A DNA stretch of 15,731 bases from Acetobacteraceae bacterium (GCA_003164305.1 PLSZ01000303.1:1-15731), one strand, 5' to 3'; counted from the first letter of the stretch, positions 6,054-14,358 are shown. Notes: generated by a model from the sequence alone, not told the origin. A program made the numbers and translations.

Positions 6054-7349
6054 TTATGATTTCCGGAACGCCACCTCCGCGTCCAACGCCACGGCGAACG
6101 CCGCCAGAGTCTTCGTCACGTCAGCCTCATCGTGCACGGTGGACACGTAAAACTTCGAATCCCCCTTCAGCACGCCTTCGCCGCGCAGCGCCAGGTTGAA
6201 CCGCCGCAGCGCATCCCCATCCTGTCGCATACCGGAACGATAGTCAAAGATTTCCCCTTCCGCGAAGATGATGTCGAACAGCACCGCCTCCCCGATCACC
6301 TGCGCCCGCAGGCCGCGTTCACGGATCATCTCCGCCAGCCCGTCCTTCAATCGCCGGCCGGTGGCGAACACGCGTTCGTACGTTCCAGGCTCCCGCAGCA
6401 CCTCCAACGTCGCGAGCCCAGCGGCCGAGGCCACCGGATTGCCCGACAGCGTGCCGATTTGCGGCAGCACGTTGTCGCCGACCTGTCCGCGATCGAAATG
6501 CCGCATGATGTCGGCCCGCCCGCACACCGCCGCCAACGGAAAGCCGCCCGCGACGATTTTTCCCAGTGTGCAAATATCCGGAATTACGCCGTAGTATTCC
6601 TGCGCGCCGCCATAAGCGAAGCGGAACCCGGTCACGATCTCATCGAAGATCAGCGGGATGCCGCATTCGGCCGTCACATCGCGCAACGCCTGCAAAAAAC
6701 CAGGCCGCGGCGGCAACAATCGCTGAAACGGCTCCACGATCACGCCCGCCAGTTCGTCGCGATGCTCGCGAATGATACTCGCCGCCAGCTCCGCGTTGTT
6801 AAATGGCGCGATCAGCATGTCGCCCGAAACCGACCGGGGAATCCCCGGCGAATCCGGCGTCGCCTGCGGAAAATTCCCCGGACGTTTTGGCGCCAGGCTC
6901 TGCAGGCTGTATTCACTCATGCCGTGAAAGCCGCCCTCGAACTTCAGCACCTTGTCCCGGCCGCGAAACGCCCGCGCGACCCGCATCGCATACACATCCG
7001 CCTCGGTCCCGGTGCTGGTGAACCGCACCTGATCCGCGCACGCCACCGCGTCGACGATCGCCGATGCCAGCCGGATCCCCGGCTCGCTGTTGGCGAAGAA
7101 CGTCACGCCGCGCGGAATCTGCGCCTGCACCGCCTCGACCACATGAGGGTGCGCGTGACCCACGAACATCGGGCCGGAGCCCAACAGGAAATCGACATAT
7201 TCGTTGCCGGAGACATCCCACACGCGGCCCGCGCGGCCCTCGCCGATGATGATGTCCGAGGACAAATTGCCAAAGCCGCCGCCCGGCAACACGCGCCGCG
7301 CCAAAGCGACCAGCGCCAGTTCCCGTTCGCTCCGCGATATTTCCGCCAT
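6054..7349 (-). CDS. Class III aminotransferase, glutamate-1-semialdehyde aminomutase-like
   Basis: This is a PLP-dependent class III aminotransferase of 431 residues, a normal length. The N-terminal part has LPGGGFGNLS (21-30) and GSGPMFVGHAHPHVVEAV (58-74), typical of the GSA aminomutase-like branch. The phosphate-binding STGTEAD is at 112-118. Asp236 in FDEIVTGFR pairs with the pyridine nitrogen. Lys264 in TLGKIVAGGFPLAAVCG is the Schiff-base lysine. I chose the ATG at 7349 (MAEISRSERE) over an upstream ATG at 7403 because AGGAG lies about 8 bases before it and the extra 18 residues are basic and non-homologous. It is probably a catabolic or biosynthetic transaminase or aminomutase rather than the haem gene hemL, because it stands in an accessory cluster with AtuA-like and monooxygenase genes. 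The amino donor and substrate are unknown. Confidence 0.9.
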   Translation of the reverse strand: MAEISRSERELALVALARRVLPGGGFGNLSSDIIIGEGRAGRVWDVSGNEYVDFLLGSGPMFVGHAHPHVVEAVQAQIPRGVTFFANSEPGIRLASAIVDAVACADQVRFTSTGTEADVYAMRVARAFRGRDKVLKFEGGFHGMSEYSLQSLAPKRPGNFPQATPDSPGIPRSVSGDMLIAPFNNAELAASIIREHRDELAGVIVEPFQRLLPPRPGFLQALRDVTAECGIPLIFDEIVTGFRFAYGGAQEYYGVIPDICTLGKIVAGGFPLAAVCGRADIMRHFDRGQVGDNVLPQIGTLSGNPVASAAGLATLEVLREPGTYERVFATGRRLKDGLAEMIRERGLRAQVIGEAVLFDIIFAEGEIFDYRSGMRQDGDALRRFNLALRGEGVLKGDSKFYVSTVHDEADVTKTLAAFAVALDAEVAFRKS

Positions 7350-7441
7350 CACCCGTCTCCTATGCCGAAAAAGAAAAGACCATTTCCGGGGGCTGCCATG
7401 CAAGCTGGCGGCGACTCGAAGCCGCGGTCCATGCTAATCGG
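7350..7441. promoter_or_regulatory. Divergent gap, presumed promoters for both flanking transcripts
   Basis: This 92-bp stretch separates the minus-strand aminotransferase cluster from the plus-strand SNF2 gene, so it should hold the start of at least one transcript each way. I can see the ribosome binding site of the aminotransferase (minus-strand AGGAGACGGGTG). I could not identify a confident -35/-10 pair or an operator palindrome. The SNF2 start has no obvious Shine-Dalgarno sequence. Confidence 0.4.
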
Positions 7442-10400
7442 ATGCATGTTGTGCCAGTTGCCCCCGACATAGACCCCGCGCTCGTCCTCACCGACGGCGC
7501 CATTCGCCCCGTTTTCGCCCCTCCAACCCTGGAGGCTGGGCGGATTTACGAGCTGCGTGGACGCGTCCGCAATCTGCGCATCACCGAGCAAGGCGCGCTG
7601 ATCTTCGCCGAAACCCAGGGCACCGCGCCGGATCCGTACCTGCAACGCATCAAGGTCGGGCGCCGCAAGGACGGCGGCCTGGCGATCGCCGGCATGTGCT
7701 CCTGCCCCGTGGGACGCGACTGCAAGCATGTCGCCGCCGTCCTGGTCGCCGCGCACCGGGAGGAACTGGCCACGGGTGGAACCGACGTGCCGCCGATGAC
7801 CTCATCCCGGCCGGAGACCTCGGCCGATCCGTTGCTGCCCTACGACCTGGCCGGCTGGCTCTCCACGCTGCACGCCGACGACGCGCAGGAGACCGAGGAT
7901 TTTCCGCCTTCGGTGCATCAGCGCCTGCATTACGTGCTGACCACGACCGACCCCGGCCGAGGCGCGTCCGCGTTGACCGTGCGGCCGTTCACGGTGCGGC
8001 TGCTGGGCAACGGCAAGATCAGTCATCCGAAGCAGTTCGTCCTGCAACAATCCGGTGCGCCGGCGCGCTACCTTCGGCCGTCCGACCGCATCATCCTGGC
8101 GCGCCTGCGACGCATCGCCGCCGACCAGTTGAACCGCGCCACCGACGAAGATCCGGTCGATACGTTACGCCGGGTGATCGGCACCAATCGCGCGTTCTGG
8201 GGCTCGGCCGACGGTCCGCGGGTGACCGAGGGCAAGCCGCGCAAAGGCGACATCGTGTGGAAGCTGGCCCAGGATGGGACGCAGCGAACGGGGTTGGCGC
8301 TGGAGGAGGGGTTGGTGCCGCTCGATACCACGATGCTTTGGTATGTGGAGCCGCGCTCGGGAACCGTCGGACCGATCACCCTGGATCTGCCGGCGCGCGC
8401 GGCGGCGCGGCTGTTGCGCTCGCCCCCGGTGCCGCCCGAGCTGGCCGAACGTGTGACCGCCGAACTGCGCCAGCGGCTGCCCTCGCTGCCCGTCCCCGTC
8501 CCGCGAACGTTACCGCCGGCCGAGCGGGTCGCCGGTCACGCGCAGCCGTATCTGCGGCTGATCAATGGCACGCTGCCGGTCGATCCCGCGCACGGCCGCG
8601 GCTCCGCCCGTCATGTCGGCGGCGGGTTGTATGAGGTGCCGCTCGCCCGCCTGGCGTTCCATTACGGGCCGCTGACGGTGCCCAGTACGATCCGGCCGCC
8701 GCCGCGCCGCGTATCGCACGAGGGCAAGCTGTTCGATCTCGCGCGTGACCGCGCCGGCGAGCAAAAAGCCATCGAGTCCCTGACGTTCCTCGGCTTCGGC
8801 CGCGTCGCGCAACTGGCGCCGGTGTATTACCAGCACGCTCACACCGACGATTTCGCGCTGAATGAGGCCGCCGGTGAAGCGTCCTGGCTGGCGATCATTT
8901 TGCAGGTGATTCCCGAACTGCGCGCCGAGGGCTGGGACATCGAGGTCGATGACGATTTCCCGGTCCGTGTCGTCGCGCCGGACGGCGACCTGACCGCCGA
9001 GCTGGAGGAAAGCCACGGCATCGATTGGCTGGAACTGCACCTCGGCGTGACGATCAACGGCGAGCAGGTCGATCTGGTGCCCGCTTTGGTACGCCTGATC
9101 ACCGAAGCGGATACGACGCTGAGCCTGGAGGGCGACGACGACCATCCCTTCCTGCTGCCGCTGCCGGACGGCCGTTTGTTGTCGCTGCCCCTGGGAAGTA
9201 TCCGGCCGACCTTGCGCGCCCTGATGGAACTTTACGCCGGTGGCGGACTGGGCGTTGACGGTGAGAAAATCGGCTTCTCCCGCCTCGACGCCGCCAATCT
9301 CGCGGAACTCGAAGAACGCACCGGCCTCGAAGTGAAAGGCGGCGAGACGCTGCGTGCTTTGGGCAAGCAATTGCGCGAAGCGGGCGGAACGATCCCCCAG
9401 GCGATCATTCCCGGCACGTTCCATGGTTCATTGCGCGAGTATCAGGCGCGCGGCGTCGATTGGCTGCAATTCCTGCGCGGCGCCGATCTCGGCGGCATCC
9501 TCGCCGACGACATGGGACTGGGAAAAACTGTCCAGACGCTGGCTCATCTTTTGATCGAACAGGCTACGGGGCGGCTGACCAAACCGGCGCTGATCGTGTG
9601 CCCGACCAGTTTGATTCCGAACTGGTCGATGGAAGCGGAAAAATTCGCTCCGTCATTGCGCGTGCTGGCGCTGCACGGACCGGCGCGGAAGGAACGCTTC
9701 CGGCATATCAAGGATCATGACCTCGTTCTGACCACGTATCCTTTGCTGGCGCGCGATCATGAGGTGCTGGTGGCGCGCGACTGGCACGCCGTGATCCTGG
9801 ATGAGGCGCAGACCATCAAGAACCCCAACGCGGAAACCACCCGTCAGGCGCTGCGATTGAAAGCCGGTCAGCGGCTGTGCCTGTCCGGCACGCCGTTGCA
9901 AAACCATCTGGGCGAATTGTGGTCGCTGTTCGACTTCCTGGCCCCGGGTTTCCTCGGCTCGCAGCGCGGCTTCCGCGCCCGTTACCGCAATCCAATCGAG
10001 AAACACGGCGATGTCGAGCGCCAGGTGATGCTCAACAAGCGCGTGCGCCCGTTCATGCTCCGCCGCACCAAGTCGGAGGTCGCCACCGAACTGCCGCCGA
10101 AGACAGAGATCTTCGACGTCGTGGAAATGGAGCAGGCGCAACGGGCGATTTACGACGGCATCAGGCTGGCGATGCACTCCCGGGTGCGGGCGGCGATCGC
10201 GGATAAAGGCCTTGCGCGGTCGGGCATTATCATTCTCGACGCGCTGCTGAAGATGCGTCAGGCGTGCTGCGATCCGCGGCTGTTGAAGTTGAAGGCGGTG
10301 GAAAAGGCGAAGGCGGGGTCGGCGAAGTTGGAACGGCTGGCGGAGATGCTGCCGATCATGATCTCCGAGGGCCGGCGGATATTGCTGTTCTCCCAGTTCA

Positions 10401-10861
10401 CCGAAATGCTTGGTTTGATCGAGCAACGGTTGTGGGATGAGAAGATCGAATACGTGATGCTGACCGGCGATACCAAGGACCGCAAAACGCCGGTGAAGAA
10501 CTTCCAGGCGGGCAAAATTCCGGTGTTCCTGATCAGCCTGAAGGCCGGCGGCGTCGGATTGAACCTGACCGCCGCCGACACGGTCATTCATTACGATCCC
10601 TGGTGGAACCCGGCGGCCGAGGATCAGGCCACCGATCGCGCGCATCGCATCGGCCAGGACAAGAACGTGTTCGTGCATCGCCTGGTGACGCTCGGCACCA
10701 TCGAAGAAAAGATGGAGCAACTGAAACAGAAAAAGCGCGCTCTGATCGCCGCCGTCATGGAAGCGGAGCACGGCGGCGCGCTGAAACTGACCATGGACGA
10801 TATCGAGGCACTGTTCGCGCCCGACGGCCAAAGCGCCGCGCCGGAGCGGGTGACCGCCTGA
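7442..10861 (+). CDS. SNF2-family helicase with N-terminal SWIM zinc finger
   Basis: This 1139-residue protein is a superfamily-2 ATPase of the SNF2/HepA type. Such proteins move along double-stranded DNA or displace proteins such as RNA polymerase. Cys86-x-Cys88-x5-Cys94-x-His96 forms a SWIM zinc finger within CSCPVGRDCKHVAAVL. The next 540 residues or so have no motif I recognise. The motor then starts: motif I DMGLGKT at 690-696, motif II DEAQ at 787-790, motif III LSGTPLQN, LWSLFDFLAPGFLG, the C-terminal lobe RILLFSQFTEML ... LISLKAGGVGLNLT, and motif VI QATDRAHRIGQ at 1062-1072. All key motifs look intact. The next gene starts 2 bp after its stop. Bacterial SWIM-SNF2 proteins are widespread and mostly uncharacterised. 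Some relatives sit in defence islands, but no defence gene is seen here. Confidence 0.95.
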   Translation: MHVVPVAPDIDPALVLTDGAIRPVFAPPTLEAGRIYELRGRVRNLRITEQGALIFAETQGTAPDPYLQRIKVGRRKDGGLAIAGMCSCPVGRDCKHVAAVLVAAHREELATGGTDVPPMTSSRPETSADPLLPYDLAGWLSTLHADDAQETEDFPPSVHQRLHYVLTTTDPGRGASALTVRPFTVRLLGNGKISHPKQFVLQQSGAPARYLRPSDRIILARLRRIAADQLNRATDEDPVDTLRRVIGTNRAFWGSADGPRVTEGKPRKGDIVWKLAQDGTQRTGLALEEGLVPLDTTMLWYVEPRSGTVGPITLDLPARAAARLLRSPPVPPELAERVTAELRQRLPSLPVPVPRTLPPAERVAGHAQPYLRLINGTLPVDPAHGRGSARHVGGGLYEVPLARLAFHYGPLTVPSTIRPPPRRVSHEGKLFDLARDRAGEQKAIESLTFLGFGRVAQLAPVYYQHAHTDDFALNEAAGEASWLAIILQVIPELRAEGWDIEVDDDFPVRVVAPDGDLTAELEESHGIDWLELHLGVTINGEQVDLVPALVRLITEADTTLSLEGDDDHPFLLPLPDGRLLSLPLGSIRPTLRALMELYAGGGLGVDGEKIGFSRLDAANLAELEERTGLEVKGGETLRALGKQLREAGGTIPQAIIPGTFHGSLREYQARGVDWLQFLRGADLGGILADDMGLGKTVQTLAHLLIEQATGRLTKPALIVCPTSLIPNWSMEAEKFAPSLRVLALHGPARKERFRHIKDHDLVLTTYPLLARDHEVLVARDWHAVILDEAQTIKNPNAETTRQALRLKAGQRLCLSGTPLQNHLGELWSLFDFLAPGFLGSQRGFRARYRNPIEKHGDVERQVMLNKRVRPFMLRRTKSEVATELPPKTEIFDVVEMEQAQRAIYDGIRLAMHSRVRAAIADKGLARSGIIILDALLKMRQACCDPRLLKLKAVEKAKAGSAKLERLAEMLPIMISEGRRILLFSQFTEMLGLIEQRLWDEKIEYVMLTGDTKDRKTPVKNFQAGKIPVFLISLKAGGVGLNLTAADTVIHYDPWWNPAAEDQATDRAHRIGQDKNVFVHRLVTLGTIEEKMEQLKQKKRALIAAVMEAEHGGALKLTMDDIEALFAPDGQSAAPERVTA

Positions 10862-10863
10862 CG

Positions 10864-11868
10864 ATGGATCCGGTCGCTCTCTGGTTCGCGGCCTGTCCCG
10901 ATCCGGCGACCGATCCGCTGCCGGGGATGCAAGAAGCCGGGCTGCTGGCACCGCTTTCGTCGTACCGGGAGATCGCCCGCATCAAGGCCGCGCTGGTGGA
11001 ACGCACCGGATTGCTGGGTGTCGGCGGCATCTGGGGCGGCCGTCAGATGGTCGGCCGCTGGTTCATCGAGGGCTTCGGCACCGCCTCGCAGAAAGCCGCC
11101 TGGTTGGGCAAAACCGCCGCCGTATCGATTTCCGAGCCCGGCGTCGGCGCGCATCCGAAACAACTGACCACGCGCGCGGAGCACGACGGATCGGTGTGGC
11201 GCATCACCGGCGAAAAAGCGTGGACCAGCAACGGTCCGATCGCCGACGTGCTGATCGTGCTGGCGATCACCTCGGAGACCGAAGGCCGCAAACATTACAG
11301 CATGTTCCTGGTGCCGCGCGATACGCCAGGTCTGACATTGAAAGACATGCCGGGCTTTCACGCGCTGCGTCCATCGCGCCATTGCCAGGTCATCCTGGAT
11401 GGGTGCGAGGTTCCGGCGAACGCGTTGCTCGGTCCGCCCGGCCGCGCTTACGATCACATGGCGCTGCCATTTCGCGATGTCGAAGACGCCGTCGGCACGT
11501 TCGGCGTATTGGGCGCGTTCCGGTTTCTGTTGAAACAATTCCGCGTGGAAACCGAAACGGATAATGAGCGGGCGCTCTGGTTGGGCGGCCTCGTCGCGTT
11601 GACCGCCGTGTACGAGGCGGCGGCTGACTCGGTCGTCGCGCCGTTGGACAAAGGCATCATCGACATGGGCTCGGCCACGCTGGTCGGCCTGCGGCTGCTC
11701 GCGGCGGAAATCCTGCGCCTGATGCGCGGCCACGCCGGCAAGTACCAACCGGCGGACGCCGCCGCGGTCGCGACGTTGCTGGACGATATCGAAGCCACGT
11801 TCAATGTCGCGCGAGGACCGCGCCTGGCGCGGCAGGCCAGATTGGGCAGCGCGCGCCGGTTGGCGTAA
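10864..11868 (+). CDS. Short acyl-CoA dehydrogenase-like protein, possibly without the catalytic base
   Basis: The 334-residue product resembles the FAD-dependent acyl-CoA dehydrogenase family. It has an AVSISEPGVGAHPK stretch (86-99) in place of the usual TEP-x-GSD flavin/substrate loop. ITGEKAWTSNG (114-124) follows, then the middle beta domain (YSMFLVPRDTPGLTLKDMPGFHALRP) and DGCEVPANALLGPPG (179-193). Family members are usually 380-400 residues. Here the N-terminal helical domain is shortened, and I do not find the C-terminal YEGT-type motif carrying the catalytic Glu of the common subfamilies. It could be a divergent dehydrogenase, a flavin-binding nitroalkane-oxidase-like relative, or an inactive paralogue. 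The ATG lies 2 bp after the SNF2 stop, which suggests translational coupling. The same frame is open further upstream inside the helicase gene, but that part is a shadow. Confidence 0.8.
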   Translation: MDPVALWFAACPDPATDPLPGMQEAGLLAPLSSYREIARIKAALVERTGLLGVGGIWGGRQMVGRWFIEGFGTASQKAAWLGKTAAVSISEPGVGAHPKQLTTRAEHDGSVWRITGEKAWTSNGPIADVLIVLAITSETEGRKHYSMFLVPRDTPGLTLKDMPGFHALRPSRHCQVILDGCEVPANALLGPPGRAYDHMALPFRDVEDAVGTFGVLGAFRFLLKQFRVETETDNERALWLGGLVALTAVYEAAADSVVAPLDKGIIDMGSATLVGLRLLAAEILRLMRGHAGKYQPADAAAVATLLDDIEATFNVARGPRLARQARLGSARRLA

Positions 11869-11894
11869 TCCGGAGCGATGGAGGCAGCCCGCTC

Positions 11895-12329
11895 ATGGAC
11901 AGGGTCGAAATCCGCATCGCGAACCGGCCGGACGAACTGGAGAAGATTGTCCGCTTGGTGGACGCCTTCGGTGCCGCGCACGCCATCCCGGACCCGATTT
12001 CAAACCGCCTCAATCTGGTGCTGGACGAAGTCCTGAACAACATCGTGTCGTACGGCTACCCGGATCGCGGCGTGGGCGAGATCCGGATTCGCCTCGATCG
12101 CGACGCCACCAGCCTGCGCGCCGAGATCGAAGACGATGGGATCCCGTTCGACTGGCCGCCGCCGAAGCCGCTCGACCGGAGTGTCCCGGCGGGTGACCTG
12201 CCGATCGGCGGCGCCGGCCTGCGCTTCATTCATGGCCTGATGGATGAGGTCGCCTACGAAAGGATCGCGGGCCGCAACCGGTTGCGGTTGACAAAGCGTA
12301 TTCCTCCTGGCCACCTGGTAGAATCCTGA
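11895..12329 (+). CDS. RsbW-like anti-sigma factor / serine kinase (HATPase_c_2)
   Basis: This 144-residue GHKL-type ATPase resembles RsbW/SpoIIAB. Such proteins bind a sigma factor or another target, and phosphorylate a STAS partner on serine. The N-box is LVLDEVLNNIVSYGY with Glu45 and Asn49 as likely Mg-ATP ligands. The G1 box is EDDGIPFD (79-86) and the G2 region is GGAGLRFIHGLMDEV (105-119). The start has GGAGG about 10 bases upstream. The STAS gene begins 1 bp after its stop, so the pair is almost certainly co-expressed. No sigma factor or PP2C phosphatase gene is visible nearby, so the target and the reset enzyme must be encoded elsewhere. Confidence 0.9.
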   Translation: MDRVEIRIANRPDELEKIVRLVDAFGAAHAIPDPISNRLNLVLDEVLNNIVSYGYPDRGVGEIRIRLDRDATSLRAEIEDDGIPFDWPPPKPLDRSVPAGDLPIGGAGLRFIHGLMDEVAYERIAGRNRLRLTKRIPPGHLVES

Positions 12330-12330
12330 A

Positions 12331-12687
12331 ATGATCAGGCGGAGTCAGACCGTGGATATGACCGTCAAACAAAGCGATGGCGTGACGATCGTCGAGCCGC
12401 GCGGCCGGCTGGATACCTCCGCCGCCCCACAGTTCCAGGAACAGTTCGAGGAACTGGTCAGAACCGGATCCCGCCGGCTTCTCGTGGACATGCATCGGGT
12501 CCGCTATATCAGCAGCTTTGGCTTTCGCGCTTTGCTGCTTGCCTCGCGCTACGCGGAGCGGAACAACGGCAAAATGGTCCTCTGCGCCATTCCGCCCGAG
12601 GTCATGGAAGTCGTCGAACTGGGCGGGTTCTCCGAAGTTTTCACGATCTGCTACACCCGCGAAGACGCGCTGCGCACGATCTGGTAG
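12331..12687 (+). CDS. STAS-domain anti-anti-sigma factor
   Basis: This small STAS protein (118 residues from the first ATG) is the likely antagonist of the HATPase encoded just before it. Unphosphorylated, such proteins capture the kinase and free its target. The STAS core is clear: DGVTIVEPRGRLDTSAAPQF, then RRLLVDMHRVRYISSFGFRALLLA. Ser62 aligns with the serine phosphorylated in SpoIIAA/RsbV. Two starts are possible. The ATG at 12331 has little ribosome-binding sequence. A GTG at 12352 has GGAG seven bases before it and gives a 111-residue protein starting close to the domain, and it may be the true start. A palindromic element follows about 45 bp after the stop. Confidence 0.9.
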   Translation: MIRRSQTVDMTVKQSDGVTIVEPRGRLDTSAAPQFQEQFEELVRTGSRRLLVDMHRVRYISSFGFRALLLASRYAERNNGKMVLCAIPPEVMEVVELGGFSEVFTICYTREDALRTIW

Positions 12688-12731
12688 GATGATGCGAGTT
12701 CGTTATATTCGTGGCGCCCACCTTCCTCCTC

Positions 12732-12825
12732 CGTCATGGTCCGGCTCGACCGGACCATCGGCACAAGCACACCGGTAAGAGCGATCATGGGGAGAAAGAT
12801 GGTCCAATCGAGCCGAACCATGACG
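12732..12825. repeat. Palindromic element, family B copy 2
   Basis: The left arm (12732-12761) is identical to that of copy 1 at 1084. The right arm (12798-12825) differs at three positions, all G to A on the plus strand. The loop keeps CCGGTAAGAGCGAT, and flanking similarity extends to about 12720 and 12848. It lies between the STAS gene (+) and the MFS gene (-), which converge. On the minus strand the three changes leave G-U pairs, so a hairpin in a transcript reading out of the MFS gene would stay fully paired. On the plus strand they would be A-C mismatches. Confidence 0.85.
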
Positions 12826-12931
12826 GTTAACCAACGGACATGTTCCACCTCCGACATCATTTCCGGCGTCACCGCGGCCAGGGCGGTGTTGACCGCTCAG
12901 GCATCACGGCCAATCGTTTGAACCGTTCCCA

Positions 12932-14215
12932 TTACTCCGCCGCCAGCACCAACTTCCCACGTGGCGTGATCCGCAGCACCAGCATCGACGCCGCCAGGCA
13001 GGCCAGCCCGCTCGCCATGAACGCCAGCAAATAGCTCCCCGACACGCTACGCACCGCGCCCGCGCCAAACGCCGCGATCGAGCCGCCGACCTGATGCGCC
13101 AGGAAGATCCACGACACGATCACCGGCGCGTCCCGCCGCCCGAACACTTCGTTGGTCAAGGAGAACGTCGCCGGTCCGGTCGCCACCCAGTCGAGCCCAT
13201 AAAACACCGCGAACACCGACAAACTCGGCGCATCGAACGGACTGAACGGGATCAGCACCAGCGACAGACCTCGAAGACTGTAATACCAGAACAGCAGTAC
13301 CCGTGGACTATACCGGTCGCACAACCATCCCGACGCCATCGAGCCGAACAGGCTGAACAGCCCGATCCCGGCCAGGATCGAGGCGCCCTGGATCTCGGGA
13401 ATGCCCTGATCCATGCAATAAGAAATCAGATGCGTGTTGATCAGCCCGTTGGTCGACAGGCCGCAGATGCCGAAGGTCAGGCACAGCAACCAGAAGTCCA
13501 TCGATTTCGACGCCCGCGCCAAAGCGTTCGTCGCCACCGAGAACATGTTGCCGCCCGGCGCGCGATCGGCGATCGGAACGATTTCCGTGCCGCCATAGGG
13601 CGCCAGTCCGACCGCGGCGGGCGATTCCGGCATGAAGATCAGCAGCAGCGGAATGACGCAGGCGATCACCGTGGTGGTGCTGATGGCGACGCCTTGCCAA
13701 CCGTAACGATTGGCCATCCACGCCAGCAGCGGCAGAAAAATCAACTGACCGGCGGCGTTGGCGGCGAACAGCAGGCCTGCCGCGAAACCGGTGCGCTTCA
13801 GAAACCACCGGTTGGCCACGGCGCCGGCGAAGCCGACCGCGCCCGCTCCCGCGCCGATGCCGACCATCAGGCCCCAGGTCAGGTACAACTGCCACGGCGA
13901 GGTCATGAACAGCGACAATCCGCTGCCGCTCATCAACACCAACAGCGCCAGAATCATCGTGCGCTTTTGCCCCAGGGTTTGCATCAGCGCCGCCATGAAC
14001 GGACCGATCAATCCCATCAGCAGGATGTTGACCGAAATCGCGCCGGAGATCGTGCCGACATCCCAGCCGAACGCACGCCGCAACGGACCGATCATGACGC
14101 CCGGCGCCGCTCGGACGCTGACGCCGGCCAGCATGGACGTGAAGACGAGGCCCAGTACGATCCACGCGTAGTGGAAACGGCCGGAACACAGCCTGACCAG
14201 CCAGGTCGGCGTCAT
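12932..14215 (-). CDS. MFS transporter (12 predicted membrane segments)
   Basis: This 427-residue integral membrane protein has the alternating hydrophobic segments and two-half layout of the Major Facilitator Superfamily. In the first half, SVRAAPGVMIGPLRRAFGWDVGTIS (33-57) is typical of monocarboxylate/oxalate-type carriers. GPFMAALMQTLGQKR (71-85) stands at the usual motif A position between segments 2 and 3. In the second half, GSMASGWLCDRYSPR (291-305) is the matching loop. The central cytoplasmic loop is near residues 200-240. The start has a strong GGAGGAGAAGG eight bases upstream. The substrate cannot be told; small carboxylates are a reasonable guess. It may be co-transcribed with the FabG-like gene upstream (184-bp gap), although a hairpin lies in that gap. 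Confidence 0.9.
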   Translation of the reverse strand: MTPTWLVRLCSGRFHYAWIVLGLVFTSMLAGVSVRAAPGVMIGPLRRAFGWDVGTISGAISVNILLMGLIGPFMAALMQTLGQKRTMILALLVLMSGSGLSLFMTSPWQLYLTWGLMVGIGAGAGAVGFAGAVANRWFLKRTGFAAGLLFAANAAGQLIFLPLLAWMANRYGWQGVAISTTTVIACVIPLLLIFMPESPAAVGLAPYGGTEIVPIADRAPGGNMFSVATNALARASKSMDFWLLCLTFGICGLSTNGLINTHLISYCMDQGIPEIQGASILAGIGLFSLFGSMASGWLCDRYSPRVLLFWYYSLRGLSLVLIPFSPFDAPSLSVFAVFYGLDWVATGPATFSLTNEVFGRRDAPVIVSWIFLAHQVGGSIAAFGAGAVRSVSGSYLLAFMASGLACLAASMLVLRITPRGKLVLAAE

Positions 14216-14358
14216 GGAATTTTCCTTCTCCTCCGAGCCGCGAGTATAGGAGAAGCTTCTCCGCCGTCAGCCCCGAAATCAGCGACCCGCGTGCATGGCT
14301 GATCCGCGAATGGGCGACCCGTCGTGGGCGCCCTTGCGGCCGGGCCCGATGATGACCG

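Noticed and set aside
4881..6059. 392-residue plus-strand frame
   Set aside because: It is antisense to the DUF2817 lipoprotein, which has a lipobox and intact catalytic motifs. The shadow shows no domain.
6132..7472. 446-residue plus-strand frame, including a short MPKKKRPF-like ending near 7362
   Set aside because: It is antisense to the aminotransferase with its clear PLP lysine. The end piece in the divergent gap has no ribosome binding site and no recognisable content.
10603..10863. N-terminal extension of the acyl-CoA-dehydrogenase-like gene into the helicase gene
   Set aside because: The extra residues are Arg/Gly/Ala-rich, come from the out-of-frame helicase C-terminus and do not resemble the family. 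The ATG at 10864 fits better.
9653..10951. 432-residue minus-strand frame
   Set aside because: It is antisense to the motor domain of the SNF2 helicase. Its composition is that of a GC-rich shadow.
12651..12921. Short frames on both strands after the STAS gene
   Set aside because: They translate the palindromic family B element and its surroundings, with no ribosome binding sites or family features.
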